Shown here: one piece after another, positions 54,854 to 63,486 of the stretch
How positions within the stretch are numbered: the stretch's first letter is position 1
How the letters are laid out: the number at the start of each line of letters is the position of its first letter
NCBI GenBank assembly: GCA_905234995.1
Contig: CAJOJV010000004.1
Coordinates: forward strand, 1 to 63,727
DNA length: 63,727 bases
Reading direction: 5' to 3'
From: an uncultured Eubacterium sp.
GTDB taxonomy: Bacteria > Bacillota > Clostridia > Oscillospirales > Acutalibacteraceae
The notes under the pieces: generated by a model
What the model was told of the DNA's origin: nothing
The model's database searches: none
What the model saw: only the letters and a program-made list of their open reading frames with translations
Translations under genes and position numbers: made by a program

Positions 54854-55600
54854 TTAGTCTGCATTGATATACTTATCAATGATGCTCTGAACAGTGCCGT
54901 CTGCAATAAGCTCCTCAAGGGCAGCGTTAACCTTATCCATAAGCTCTGTGTCTGCCTTATTGAAGCAGATTGCATAATCCTCTTCAACATAGGTTGTTTC
55001 AAGAATCTTGAGACCTTCGTTAGCTGCAACGTAGCTCTTTGCAGGCTCGTTATCAATAATAACGCAATCAACCTTGCCTGAAAGAAGAGCCTGAACTGCA
55101 ACAGCGCCGTTATCATACTTCGTTACATTCTCTTCGCCGAAATCCTCGCTTGCATAGATATCGCCGGTTGTTGAGGTCTGAACGCCGATTTTCTTGCCTG
55201 CAACGTCATCAACGGTTGCAATATCGCTGTCCTCCTTAACGATTACAACCTGAACGCCCTTTGCATAAGAGGTTGAGAAATTAACGCTTTCAAGTCTTTC
55301 ATCGGTAACGGTCATACCTGCCATACCCATATCATACTTGCCAGCCTGAACGCCGGGGATGATTGAATCAAACGCAACATCCTCGATTACAAGCTCCATA
55401 CCGAGCTTATCTGCAATTGCCTGTGCGATTTCAGCATCAATACCAACGATTGCATCACCCTCATGATATTCATACGGAGGGAATTCAGCGTTTGTTGCCA
55501 TAACGAGCTGATTTGACTTTGCACCGCTGCAAGCAGCAAAAGCCGTGCATACAAAAACAACTGCAAGAAGAACCGCAATAATCTTTGAAAACTTTTTCAT
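54854..55600 (-). CDS. Amino acid ABC transporter substrate-binding lipoprotein
   Basis: A 248-residue binding protein. The lipobox TAFAAC places the lipidated cysteine at residue 24 from ATG 55600, which has AAGGAGA upstream. The mature part is a type 3 solute-binding protein: NAEFPPYEY, GIDAEIAQAIADKLG, the ligand-contacting MTVTDERLESVNFS and KKIGVQTSTTGD are typical of polar and basic amino acid binders. An ArgR-like palindrome upstream suggests arginine or another basic amino acid; that is inference. Confidence 0.92.
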   Translation of the reverse strand: MKKFSKIIAVLLAVVFVCTAFAACSGAKSNQLVMATNAEFPPYEYHEGDAIVGIDAEIAQAIADKLGMELVIEDVAFDSIIPGVQAGKYDMGMAGMTVTDERLESVNFSTSYAKGVQVVIVKEDSDIATVDDVAGKKIGVQTSTTGDIYASEDFGEENVTKYDNGAVAVQALLSGKVDCVIIDNEPAKSYVAANEGLKILETTYVEEDYAICFNKADTELMDKVNAALEELIADGTVQSIIDKYINAD

Positions 55601-55639
55601 AACCAAATCTCCTTATTTATTTTATAAATTTGTGTGCAT

Positions 55640-55668
55640 ATTATAATACCTGAATATTCAAAATGCAA
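55640..55668 (-). promoter_or_regulatory. Promoter of the amino-acid ABC transporter operon
   Basis: On the minus strand TTGCAT (55663-55668), a 17-nt spacer and TATAAT (55640-55645). The perfect palindrome TGAATATTCA (55651-55660) lies in the spacer. Confidence 0.75.
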
Positions 55669-55687
55669 GACTTTTTTGAATAACAAC

Positions 55688-55701
55688 TGAATAATTATTC
55701 A
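55688..55701. promoter_or_regulatory. Candidate ARG box (ArgR/AhrC operator)
   Basis: TGAATAATTATTCA is a perfect 14-bp palindrome matching the half-site pattern TGAAT-N4-ATTCA known for ArgR/AhrC. A further TTGAATAA half-site lies about ten bases away (near 55676), and TGAATATTCA lies in the transporter promoter spacer. It sits between two divergent promoters. No argR gene is in the window. Confidence 0.6.
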
Positions 55702-55705
55702 ATTA

Positions 55706-55734
55706 TTGACTATATTATTAGGTTATGCTACTAT
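55706..55734 (+). promoter_or_regulatory. Promoter of the GNAT-GH30-trmO unit
   Basis: TTGACT (55706-55711), a 17-nt spacer and TACTAT (55729-55734), close to the ARG-box-like palindrome. Confidence 0.6.
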
Positions 55735-55772
55735 TAAGGCGACGATAATAATCATTTATGAGGTATCGAAAT

Positions 55773-56192
55773 ATGACCGAAATAAAGTTTTTTGACTCCC
55801 TGACTCAGGAGGAAATTGACATTCGCACAACCGTTTTTGTTGAGGAGCAGGGCTTTGAGGAGGAGTTTGACACTGCAGACGAAACCGCTCTTCACGCGCT
55901 GATTTACGTTGACGGAAAAGCGGTTGGCTGCGCAAGGCTGCTTAAATATAACGAGGAAAGCGCTTATATCATCGGCAGAATCGCGGTTTTAAAGGAATAC
56001 AGAATGCTGCATCTCGGCTCAACAATCGTTAATGCAATGATTGAAAAAGCAAAAGAGCTCGGCGGTGATACGGCAATAATATCTGCCCAGTGCAGAGCGC
56101 AGGGCTTTTATGAAACGCTGGGCTTTGAGGCAAGCGGAGAGATTTATTACGAGGAATACTGCCCCCATATTCATATGGAGAAAAAGATATGA
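55773..56192 (+). CDS. ElaA-like GNAT acetyltransferase
   Basis: A 139-residue GNAT-fold protein. The start of the fold (IDIRTTVFVEEQGF) and RIAVLKEYRMLHLGSTIV, with acetyl-CoA loop, resemble the ElaA subgroup. The ATG at 55773 has GAGGT eight bases upstream, whereas the ATG at 55758 has none. The stop overlaps the GH30 start (ATGA), so the two are coupled. The substrate is unknown. Confidence 0.85.
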   Translation: MTEIKFFDSLTQEEIDIRTTVFVEEQGFEEEFDTADETALHALIYVDGKAVGCARLLKYNEESAYIIGRIAVLKEYRMLHLGSTIVNAMIEKAKELGGDTAIISAQCRAQGFYETLGFEASGEIYYEEYCPHIHMEKKI

Positions 56193-57574
56193 CAAAAATT
56201 GATTTTAACGGCGCAAAAGAGAAGCAAACCCTGCTCGGCTTCGGCACCTCCGCGTGCTGGTGGAGCCACAAAATTCCCTCCCCCGAAATGGCTGAGGAGC
56301 TTGCAGAGCTGCTTTACGGCGAAAGCGGACTCGGGCTAAATATTTACCGATATAACATCGGCGCGGGCTGGGATAAAAACAACTGCAGGGTTGACAATCC
56401 CTGGCGCAGAGTTGAAAGCTTTTATATATACGATAATGAAAATGAGGACGAGTTTTACCATGGCGGCGGTTATGACTGGGAAAGGGACAAAGCCGCGTAT
56501 GATTTTATGAAGCTCTGCCTCAAAAAGGGCAAAATTGACACGCTTGTGCTTTTTGCAAATTCGCCCCATTATTCCTTCACGGCAAGCGGGCAGGCAAGCG
56601 GCGCAATCGTGCACCACACAACTAATCTGCCGATGAGCAATTACAAGCGCTTCGTTGATTATTTTCTTGATATCACAGAGCATTTTATTGCGGACGGAAT
56701 TCCCGTTAATTATATCAGCCCGATTAACGAGCCCCAGTGGAAATGGGGCGGCAAGCACGTTTGGCAGGAGGGCTGCCATTACGAGCCCGACGAGTTGCTG
56801 GCAATTCTGCATCTTTTTGCAGAGGAGCTTGAAAAAAGGCAGCTTGACGTTAAGCTTTACACTCCCGAAAGCGGCGAGCTTTTCGGAGTTACCGAGCAGT
56901 ATTTTGAGCGCATAAGGGCTGACGAGCTGATTATGAAGCATCTCGGCGTTTTTGCCGTGCATTCCTATCATTCGGACAAGGATTTGCAGATACGCAGGGA
57001 TTTCAGCAAAAACGTTATAAACGCAAATCCCGACGTTCGTTTTGATATGAGCGAATGGTGCGAGCTGCCCTGCAAGCACGGCACGAAAACCATTGAAAGC
57101 GCACTGATTGCGGCAAGGATTATCGGCTGGGATTTAACCGAGCTTTGTGCCAGAACCTGGACGAGCTGGGTTGCCGTTAACCAGATTGCGGATAACAAGG
57201 GCGACGGCAGGGATTACAGCGACGGTCTGTTTTCCGCTTCAGACAGCTTTGCGTACTATTACATCTGCAAGAGATATTACGCCTTTGCGCATTTTGCAAA
57301 ATTCCTGCCCATCGGCTCAACCGTGCTTGAAAGCGTTACTGACGAGGCGGGAGGACTTAATTTGTTTATGTTCAGAACGCCTGACGGCGAGGAAATCCTT
57401 GTTGCCGTTAACGAGGGCGAAGAGGCTGAAATTGAAATCAGTGCAAACGCTGAATTTGAAAAAGCCTATCTGACGGATGAAACGCAGAGCCTGAGCTGCG
57501 TTTACGACGGCAAATTCAGCCCGACGCTTAAGCTTAAAGCAAAATCGATAACCACGGTGAAGCTATGGAAATAA
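56189..57574 (+). CDS. GH30-family glycoside hydrolase
   Basis: A 461-residue (beta/alpha)8 enzyme with a C-terminal beta domain of about 80 residues. The acid/base is probably the glutamate of SPINEPQW and the nucleophile that of DMSEWCE. GH30 includes beta-1,6-galactanases, glucosylceramidases, xylanases and fucosidases; the clear NEP and SEW motifs do not settle which. There is no signal peptide, so it is predicted to be cytoplasmic, acting on imported oligosaccharides. It overlaps both neighbours (4 and 10 nt). Confidence 0.82.
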   Translation: MTKIDFNGAKEKQTLLGFGTSACWWSHKIPSPEMAEELAELLYGESGLGLNIYRYNIGAGWDKNNCRVDNPWRRVESFYIYDNENEDEFYHGGGYDWERDKAAYDFMKLCLKKGKIDTLVLFANSPHYSFTASGQASGAIVHHTTNLPMSNYKRFVDYFLDITEHFIADGIPVNYISPINEPQWKWGGKHVWQEGCHYEPDELLAILHLFAEELEKRQLDVKLYTPESGELFGVTEQYFERIRADELIMKHLGVFAVHSYHSDKDLQIRRDFSKNVINANPDVRFDMSEWCELPCKHGTKTIESALIAARIIGWDLTELCARTWTSWVAVNQIADNKGDGRDYSDGLFSASDSFAYYYICKRYYAFAHFAKFLPIGSTVLESVTDEAGGLNLFMFRTPDGEEILVAVNEGEEAEIEISANAEFEKAYLTDETQSLSCVYDGKFSPTLKLKAKSITTVKLWK

Positions 57575-58239
57575 AGCCGATTGCAAAAATAATCACGGAT
57601 TTTCCGACCAAATTCGGCATTCCGCGTCAGAGCGGACTCGTTGAAAGGCTAACCGGAGAAATCGTTTTTGAGCCTGATTTTCAGAACCCGAATTATATAA
57701 GGGGGCTTGAGCAATTCAGCCATCTTTGGTTAATCTGGGGCTTTTCCGAAAACAAGGTCAAGGCTCACGGCGCAACCGTGCGCCCGCCGAGGCTCGGTGG
57801 AAACACTCGGCTCGGCGTATTCTCAACCCGCTCACCCTTTCGCCCGAATAATCTCGGGCTTTCCGCGGTTAAGCTTGAAGAAATAATTGACGACGGCAAG
57901 GGGCTGCGTCTGCTTGTGAGCGGCTGTGATATGATGAGCGGCACGCCGATTTACGATATCAAGCCTTATATTCCTTACAGCGACAGTATTCCCTCTGCGC
58001 TCGGAGGCTTTGCCGAGGAAAACAAGGCTTACCGACTTGAGGTTGAGGCTGACGAGAGCCTGCTTAATAAGCTGCCCGAGGAAAAGCGGGCGCTCGTTTT
58101 GGATATTCTTGCAAACGACCCCCGCCCGCAATATCAGGACGATGATGAAAGAATATACGGCTTTGAATTTGCGGGATTTGAAATCAAATTCAGAGTTTTG
58201 GGCGGCAAGGCAATTCTTGAAGGAATAGAAAAATTATAA
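57565..58239 (+). CDS. trmO: tRNA (adenine-N6)-methyltransferase TrmO
   Basis: A 224-residue protein of the TsaA/TrmO family, which methylates t6A37 to m6t6A in tRNA-Thr(GGU). The conserved segments GIPRQSGL, RPPRLGGNTRLGVFSTRSPFRPN and YDIKPYIPYSD are intact. A C-terminal domain of about 70 residues completes the bacterial form. It overlaps the GH30 gene by 10 nt. Confidence 0.92.
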   Translation: MEIKPIAKIITDFPTKFGIPRQSGLVERLTGEIVFEPDFQNPNYIRGLEQFSHLWLIWGFSENKVKAHGATVRPPRLGGNTRLGVFSTRSPFRPNNLGLSAVKLEEIIDDGKGLRLLVSGCDMMSGTPIYDIKPYIPYSDSIPSALGGFAEENKAYRLEVEADESLLNKLPEEKRALVLDILANDPRPQYQDDDERIYGFEFAGFEIKFRVLGGKAILEGIEKL

Positions 58240-58340
58240 TTTTCCGACAGTTAAATTTTAGGAATTTGAAAAGCGTCAGAATTTCGTATTTTGCGAGTGG
58301 GTGCTGTACAAAGGTACTGCCCCCGAGCAAAAGACGGAAA

Positions 58341-58382
58341 GCACAAAATCCCCGAAACAAATTGTTTTCGGGGATTTTGTGC
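58341..58382 (+). terminator. Strong hairpin after trmO
   Basis: GCACAAAATCCCCGAAA (58341-58357) pairs with TTTCGGGGATTTTGTGC (58366-58382), a perfect 17-bp stem. There is only a short T stretch after it. It ends the GNAT-GH30-trmO unit, or stabilises its mRNA. Confidence 0.7.
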
Positions 58383-58411
58383 GTTTATGCCCTTTTCAAA
58401 GCCTAAAAGAA

Positions 58412-58437
58412 AAAGGCTATCCGAAAGGATAGCCTTT
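58412..58437 (-). terminator. Terminator of the ferredoxin gene
   Basis: AAAGGCTATCC (58412-58422) pairs with GGATAGCCTTT (58427-58437) around GAAA. On the minus strand the stem is followed by TTCTTTTAG. Confidence 0.8.
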
Positions 58438-58458
58438 AATTCTATGTATTGACTGCAA

Positions 58459-58629
58459 TTATTCAGCTGCGGGAGCGCCTACAGGGCAAGCGCCTTCGCA
58501 AGCACCGCACTCGATGCAAGCATCTGCATCAATTTCGAACTTGCCGTCACCCTCGGAAATTGCGCCAACCGGGCACTCTGCTGCGCATGCGCCGCATGCG
58601 ATGCAATCATCGGAAATCTTGTATGCCAT
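58459..58629 (-). CDS. Clostridial-type 2[4Fe-4S] ferredoxin
   Basis: A 56-residue ferredoxin, a low-potential electron carrier for pyruvate:ferredoxin oxidoreductase, hydrogenases and Rnf in anaerobes. Both cluster motifs are complete: CIACGACAAECP and CIECGACEGACP. GGAGGTAG precedes the ATG. It is a single-gene unit with promoter and terminator, and a sign of an anaerobic lifestyle. Confidence 0.96.
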   Translation of the reverse strand: MAYKISDDCIACGACAAECPVGAISEGDGKFEIDADACIECGACEGACPVGAPAAE

Positions 58630-58690
58630 AATTCTACCTCCAAAAAATTTAAAACATAGGGCATAGCCCGCCTGTTTTTATTACAATTAT

Positions 58691-58718
58691 ACTATAACAT
58701 ATAATCCCGTAATTTCAA
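58691..58718 (-). promoter_or_regulatory. Promoter of the ferredoxin gene
   Basis: On the minus strand TTGAAA (58713-58718), a 16-nt spacer and TATAGT (58691-58696). Confidence 0.55.
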
Positions 58719-58767
58719 GAAAAATGTTTAGTTAGCTTAACTTAACTTTTGCATTGGCGCGAAAGCC

Positions 58768-59628
58768 TTATTCGTCATCCTGACTTGCGGGTGCAGGCTT
58801 GAGATTGCGCTTTTCATTTTTTACAATTACGCATTCCTCCCTGTTAACAACCACGGGCGCTGCGCCCTCAACGGAGCTGTCAAGCTGCACCTTAAGCTTA
58901 CCCGTGAGCAGCGCCGCTTCAACGACAACGCCCCTGCCCTCTCTGCAATCAACGACGGTTCCCCTTTTGGGAGTAATCTTTGCAAGATATTCATATGAAT
59001 TCTGCTCATATTTCAGGCAACACATCAGCCTGCCGCAGGTGCCGCTGATTTTGCTCGGCGCAAGGCTGAGCCCCTGCTCCTTAGCCATTTTGATTGAAAC
59101 GGAATGGAAATCGTTAAGGAAGGTTGAGCAACAAAACGGCCTGCCGCAGATGCCGAGACCGCCAATCATTTTGGATTCATCGCGCACGCCTATCTGGCGA
59201 AGCTCAATGCGGGTGTGGAAGGTGTTTGCGAGATCCTTAACGAGCTCTCTGAAATCCACTCTGCCGTCCGCTGTGAAATAGAAAATAACCTTAGTGCCGT
59301 CAAACGCAAATTCAACGTCCGACAGGCTCATTTCAAGCTTATGCTCCTCAATCTTACGAAGGCAGGTTTCATAAGCCTCAAGCTCCTTCTTTTTGTTTTC
59401 CTCAAGGATTTGCAGATCCCTCGGCGTTGCCTTTCTCAAAGCAGGCTTGAGCGGAGAGGAAAGCTCCTCGTCGTCAACAGCTTTATTGCCGTCAACAACC
59501 TTGCCGCACTCAATTCCGCGCGAGGTTTCAACTACGACGAAATCGCCTTTTTTTAATTGCAATCCGTTTGGCGCAAAATAATACGCCTTGCCCGTATCCT
59601 TAAATCTGACGGAAATAATTTCTGTCAT
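58768..59628 (-). CDS. ricT: RicT/YaaT (PSP1 domain) protein
   Basis: A 286-residue PSP1-domain protein. In Bacillus, RicT with RicA and RicF forms an Fe-S complex that stimulates RNase Y-dependent mRNA processing and affects sporulation and competence. Clustered cysteines (GICGRPFCC, TCGRLMCC) fit Fe-S binding. ATG 59628 is preferred to the adjacent ATG at 59631 for spacing to GGAGG. It is last in darA-holB-ricT. Confidence 0.9.
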   Translation of the reverse strand: MTEIISVRFKDTGKAYYFAPNGLQLKKGDFVVVETSRGIECGKVVDGNKAVDDEELSSPLKPALRKATPRDLQILEENKKKELEAYETCLRKIEEHKLEMSLSDVEFAFDGTKVIFYFTADGRVDFRELVKDLANTFHTRIELRQIGVRDESKMIGGLGICGRPFCCSTFLNDFHSVSIKMAKEQGLSLAPSKISGTCGRLMCCLKYEQNSYEYLAKITPKRGTVVDCREGRGVVVEAALLTGKLKVQLDSSVEGAAPVVVNREECVIVKNEKRNLKPAPASQDDE

Positions 59629-59650
59629 CATAAGCCTCCAAATATCTTTA

Positions 59651-60628
59651 CTATCTGCCCGCTGCGCGCATTAATTCATAAGAAATGCGCGTTGCAAGCA
59701 AAGCTGAATTTGCATTTTTATCTGCCATTTCAATGAGCGACTGCGCCGCCTCAACAAGCGCAAGCAGCCTTGCCCTCGTGAAGCCCTGAGAAAGCCTGCC
59801 GACAAGCTCGCCCTGCCCGGAAAGCAAGTCCTTTTGCATAAGCGCATCGCGGAAAACGGTTTTCAGCAGATTTAAAACCACCGTAATTTCACTGCGGTTT
59901 GTGCCGAGCTCGCTGACGGCTTTAAGCATCTGATATTCATTATCGGCAAAAAGCGCATCGCCTACGGAATTAACAAGCTGAGTTATTCTTTCCATTCTGC
60001 CGCCCTCAAGACTTTCAGCCGCCTTGCCGATATTGCCGCCAAATGCAGACACGGCCTCAAATGCGGAATCAAAATCAATTTCGGGATTTCTTTCTGCAAT
60101 CAGCTCAGCGCCGAGCCTTGGGTCAACACCCGAAAGCGAAACTGTTACCGCGCGGGAAAGCACGGTTTCAAGCAGCATTGATTTGCTTGCCGCGGTCAGA
60201 ATGAAAACCGCATATGCAGGCGGTTCCTCAAGCACCTTCAGCAGCGCGTTTTGCGCGCTTTCATTCATACAGTGCGCATTGCCGAGAATGTAAATTTTAT
60301 AATCCGCCTCATTCGGAGAAATATAAACATCCTCAATAACTTCCCTTACGACATCAACGTGAAAGGAACGCGCCCCGCCAATTGCGCTGTATTCATAAAT
60401 ATCGGGATGAACGCCCTTGAGCGCTTTCCTGCACTGGGCACATTCATAGCAGGGCTTTTCGCCCTCGCCGCGGCAAACGAGATAAGCCGCAAGCTCACGA
60501 GCAAGAGTGCGCTTTCCAATACCCTCTTCCCCCTCCAGAATAATTGCATGGGGAAAATGCGAGGAGCTGAGCAAAAACGAAAGCTGCTCTTTAATTTTTT
60601 CATTGCCGAGAAAAAATTTGAAATTCAT
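59651..60628 (-). CDS. holB: DNA polymerase III delta' subunit
   Basis: A 325-residue clamp-loader subunit. The P-loop region GEEGIGKRTLA lies near residue 37, a zinc module CYECAQCRK follows, and the sensor-type NALLKVLEEPP is present. It lies between darA and ricT, the Bacillus order. Confidence 0.92.
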   Translation of the reverse strand: MNFKFFLGNEKIKEQLSFLLSSSHFPHAIILEGEEGIGKRTLARELAAYLVCRGEGEKPCYECAQCRKALKGVHPDIYEYSAIGGARSFHVDVVREVIEDVYISPNEADYKIYILGNAHCMNESAQNALLKVLEEPPAYAVFILTAASKSMLLETVLSRAVTVSLSGVDPRLGAELIAERNPEIDFDSAFEAVSAFGGNIGKAAESLEGGRMERITQLVNSVGDALFADNEYQMLKAVSELGTNRSEITVVLNLLKTVFRDALMQKDLLSGQGELVGRLSQGFTRARLLALVEAAQSLIEMADKNANSALLATRISYELMRAAGR

Positions 60629-60630
60629 AA

Positions 60631-60954
60631 CTAAAACTTAATAAAATCCTCAACGTCAATAACGAACGCAACGCCGCCGTATTCCTCAACGTCAACAGGC
60701 TGCTTGAGCAGAGTTCCCGTTAAGGTGCTCTGCACGCCGTATTGGCGAACGATACGCTTTGATGCGGCGCCTTTTATAACCTTAAACGCCTCGTCAAGCT
60801 TAGCTTCGTCAACGCCGATGAAAAGGCAGGAATGCCCGCCCTCAAGAAACGCGCCGTTTGTTGAAACCTTGGTTGCCTGAAAGCCGTTTTTACTTAAAGC
60901 ATCAAGAACGTTTTCAACGTCCTTGTTAGATAATATAGCGATAATAAGCTTCAT
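60631..60954 (-). CDS. darA: Cyclic-di-AMP receptor, DarA/PstA (PII-like)
   Basis: A 107-residue PII-like trimeric protein that binds cyclic-di-AMP. MKLIIAILSNKDVENVLDAL and ATKVSTNGAFLEGG are family hallmarks. The ATG at 60954 restores the usual length; a 14-residue upstream extension is not conserved. It is the first gene of darA-holB-ricT. Its output is not known in clostridia. Confidence 0.92.
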   Translation of the reverse strand: MKLIIAILSNKDVENVLDALSKNGFQATKVSTNGAFLEGGHSCLFIGVDEAKLDEAFKVIKGAASKRIVRQYGVQSTLTGTLLKQPVDVEEYGGVAFVIDVEDFIKF

Positions 60955-61154
60955 AAAAATCACTCTTTCTTTTATGATGTGTAAAGTATAATTCAAATAA
61001 CTAAAACTAAGTTAAAAGCCAATAACATTTGAATTACATTTTACAATAATTCAGTGAAAATATAAAGCCGTTTTGATTTATTTTAAATAAAATTAACAAT
61101 TGAGATAATCAGCTTATCCCACCTTAATTTTTCTTTGACAAAACTAAATCTTTT

Positions 61155-61970
61155 TCACTGTTTTTCTGCAATTAAATCGCAGGATGCCGCAAAAGCAAAC
61201 GCCCCCGTGAGCAAAAACGTGCCCGCAAAATAAACTGAATTTAAATGATAAACGCCGAATATCAGCCCGAGAAGCTCGGGCACGGAATAGATTGCGGCTG
61301 CAAAAGAATAGGATAATCCGAAGCCCGGCACCATTCGCTTATAAAGCCTCGGCTGTGAAAACGCCGCGGCATAAGCCGCAAAGAACAGAGTTGCAAAAAT
61401 CAGCGCCGCAGTTTTATAAACCGCCTGCTGCACATCGCGCAAATCCTCAAGCACTGTAAGGCTCGTAAGAAGCCCGAACACTGCCCAGAAAAGCGGCAGA
61501 TAATGCAGAATGTGCACGCGTTTGAAATCATATCCGCTGCTTCCCGAAAGAAATGCGAGCGCCGCAAAATACAAAGCTGAAGCCAGCGCAAGCAGACCGA
61601 AAAGCGCAAGCGGAATAATATAATTCCATTTCACATAGGAATTTTTTGAAAAATAATTATAGACGTTCAGGCACTGACGCACAAAATCATAGAAAAGCGC
61701 TGCACCCGAAAGCAGCATAAAGAGCTTTGACGAGCTGTTTTTTCGCGGCGAAAGCGCGGCTGCACCCTCCCTTGCCTCAACGAAGAATGAAAGAAGCACA
61801 GCGCCTGCCGCGAGCACGAGAATTACGGCAGACAAAGCCGTGCTGCCGCTTTTGAGATGCCCCGTCTGCAAATCCGTTTGCATGAAAAACTGCAGGCATC
61901 TGAGCACCACTGCCGCCGAGCAGGAAAGCAGGGCGGAATAAAATATTATCTTTTTCTTTTTTTCCGCCAT
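61155..61970 (-). CDS. Unknown polytopic membrane protein
   Basis: A 271-residue protein with about seven to eight predicted membrane segments and a short lysine-rich N-terminus. ATG 61970 is chosen because GGAG lies six bases upstream; an ATG 12 nt earlier has no site. There are no recognisable catalytic motifs. It follows citrate synthase by about 30 nt on the same strand, so the two may be co-transcribed. I do not recognise the family. Confidence 0.75.
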   Translation of the reverse strand: MAEKKKKIIFYSALLSCSAAVVLRCLQFFMQTDLQTGHLKSGSTALSAVILVLAAGAVLLSFFVEAREGAAALSPRKNSSSKLFMLLSGAALFYDFVRQCLNVYNYFSKNSYVKWNYIIPLALFGLLALASALYFAALAFLSGSSGYDFKRVHILHYLPLFWAVFGLLTSLTVLEDLRDVQQAVYKTAALIFATLFFAAYAAAFSQPRLYKRMVPGFGLSYSFAAAIYSVPELLGLIFGVYHLNSVYFAGTFLLTGAFAFAASCDLIAEKQ

Positions 61971-62001
61971 AGCCTTCTCCATTTATGCGAAATTGGCACT
62001 A

Positions 62002-63369
62002 TTATCTTTCCTCAATAGGAACGTATTCCCTTTTGCGGGAAACGCTCTTATAAGCAGGACGGATAATCCTGCTGCTGGTGGTGAGCTCCTCAAGCCTGTG
62101 GGCGCTCCAGCCTACTATTCTTGCGCTTGCAAATAGCGGAGTATATAAATCCTCGGGAATACGGAGCACCTTATAGCAAAGACCCGAATAAAGGTCAACG
62201 TTTGCGCAAACGTCCTTTTCAATACCCCTGATCTCGTGAAGCAGCCCGGGGGTTACCCTTTCGATATTCTCAAGAGTTTTAAACTCCTTTTCATAGCCCG
62301 CTTTATAAGCAAGCTCTCTTGCGTTCTTTTTAAGAATTACGGCGCGGGGGTCGGATAAGGTATAAACCGCGTGGCCCATACCGTAAATAAGCCCGAGCCC
62401 GTCGCCCGCTTCCTTATTGAGGATTTTAACGAGATAATCCTTAATCTGACCCTCGTCCGTCGGGTCTGCAACGTTTTCAAGAATTTCATTCATCATTGCG
62501 GTCGTTTTGAGGTTTGCGCCGCCGTGACGCGGACCCTTAAGAGAACCGAAGCCCGCGGTGATTGCTGAATATGTATCCGTGCCGCTGGAGGTTAAAACCC
62601 TTGTTGCGAAGGTTGAATTATTACCGCCGCCGTGGTCTGCATGAAGCATAAGCAAAATATCAAGCAGCTTTGCTTCCTCGTCTGAAAACTTCTTATCATT
62701 CCTCGTCTGGCGGAGGATGTATTCAGCGGTTGAAAGCCCCGGAACAATCGGGTGAAGATACATTGATTTGCCGTAAAACGCCCTGCGCTTAACCTGATAA
62801 GCGGAGTTCATAATCGTCGGCACCTGAGCGATGAGCTGCAGGCTCTGGCGCAAAACGTTCGGGATTGTGATATCATCCGGATTTTCATCATAAGAATAAA
62901 GGCACATAATTGACCTTGCCATCTTATTCATAATATCCTTTGACGGATTTTTAATTATCATATCCTCAATGAAATCATCGGGAAGCGCTCTGCAGGCGTC
63001 AATAACCTCATAAAGGGACTGAAGCTGACCCTCCGTAGGCAAATTGCCGAAAAGCAGAAGCCAGATGATTTCCTCAAAGCCGAAGCGGTTTTTCTCAACG
63101 CAGCTTTCGATAATATCCTTAATATCATAACCGCGGTATGAAAGCTTACCCTCCTTGGCAACCTTTTCGCCGTCAAGAATATAATAACCCTCAACGGAGC
63201 AGATGCGCGTAAGCCCTGCCATAACGCCGGTGCCGTCCTCATTTCGAAGACCTCTTTTAACCTGATAGCGCGAGAAATCGCTTTTATTGATTGAGTTATT
63301 TTTTCCAAGCTCGCCGCATAAGCTTGAAAGAGCATCCATAGAAATTGGTGAAATATATTTTGAAGACAT
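62002..63369 (-). CDS. gltA: Citrate synthase
   Basis: A 455-residue type II-like citrate synthase (acetyl-CoA + oxaloacetate to citrate). Catalytic-site sequences are visible: LHADHGGGNNSTFATRV, GPRHGGANLKT with its histidine, and MGHAVYTLSDPRA. In anaerobic clostridia this supplies 2-oxoglutarate and glutamate through a partial TCA branch. The ATG has AGGAGAG upstream. Confidence 0.93.
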   Translation of the reverse strand: MSSKYISPISMDALSSLCGELGKNNSINKSDFSRYQVKRGLRNEDGTGVMAGLTRICSVEGYYILDGEKVAKEGKLSYRGYDIKDIIESCVEKNRFGFEEIIWLLLFGNLPTEGQLQSLYEVIDACRALPDDFIEDMIIKNPSKDIMNKMARSIMCLYSYDENPDDITIPNVLRQSLQLIAQVPTIMNSAYQVKRRAFYGKSMYLHPIVPGLSTAEYILRQTRNDKKFSDEEAKLLDILLMLHADHGGGNNSTFATRVLTSSGTDTYSAITAGFGSLKGPRHGGANLKTTAMMNEILENVADPTDEGQIKDYLVKILNKEAGDGLGLIYGMGHAVYTLSDPRAVILKKNARELAYKAGYEKEFKTLENIERVTPGLLHEIRGIEKDVCANVDLYSGLCYKVLRIPEDLYTPLFASARIVGWSAHRLEELTTSSRIIRPAYKSVSRKREYVPIEER

Positions 63370-63433
63370 TTCATCTCTCCTATCAAAAAATGTTGTATTT
63401 ACAAAAGCATAGATTACTCCACATTAGTAATAT

Positions 63434-63463
63434 ATTATAACGCATTATTATATATAAAGTCAA
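63434..63463 (-). promoter_or_regulatory. Promoter of citrate synthase
   Basis: On the minus strand TTGACT (63458-63463), an 18-nt spacer and TATAAT (63434-63439). Confidence 0.65.
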
Positions 63464-63486
63464 GAATAAGAAATAAGGTGAAACAA

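Noticed and set aside
58303-58336. GGGTGCTGTAC...GTACTGCCCC segment as another hairpin repeat
   Set aside because: Pairing is imperfect and I see no second copy in the window, so it is not called.
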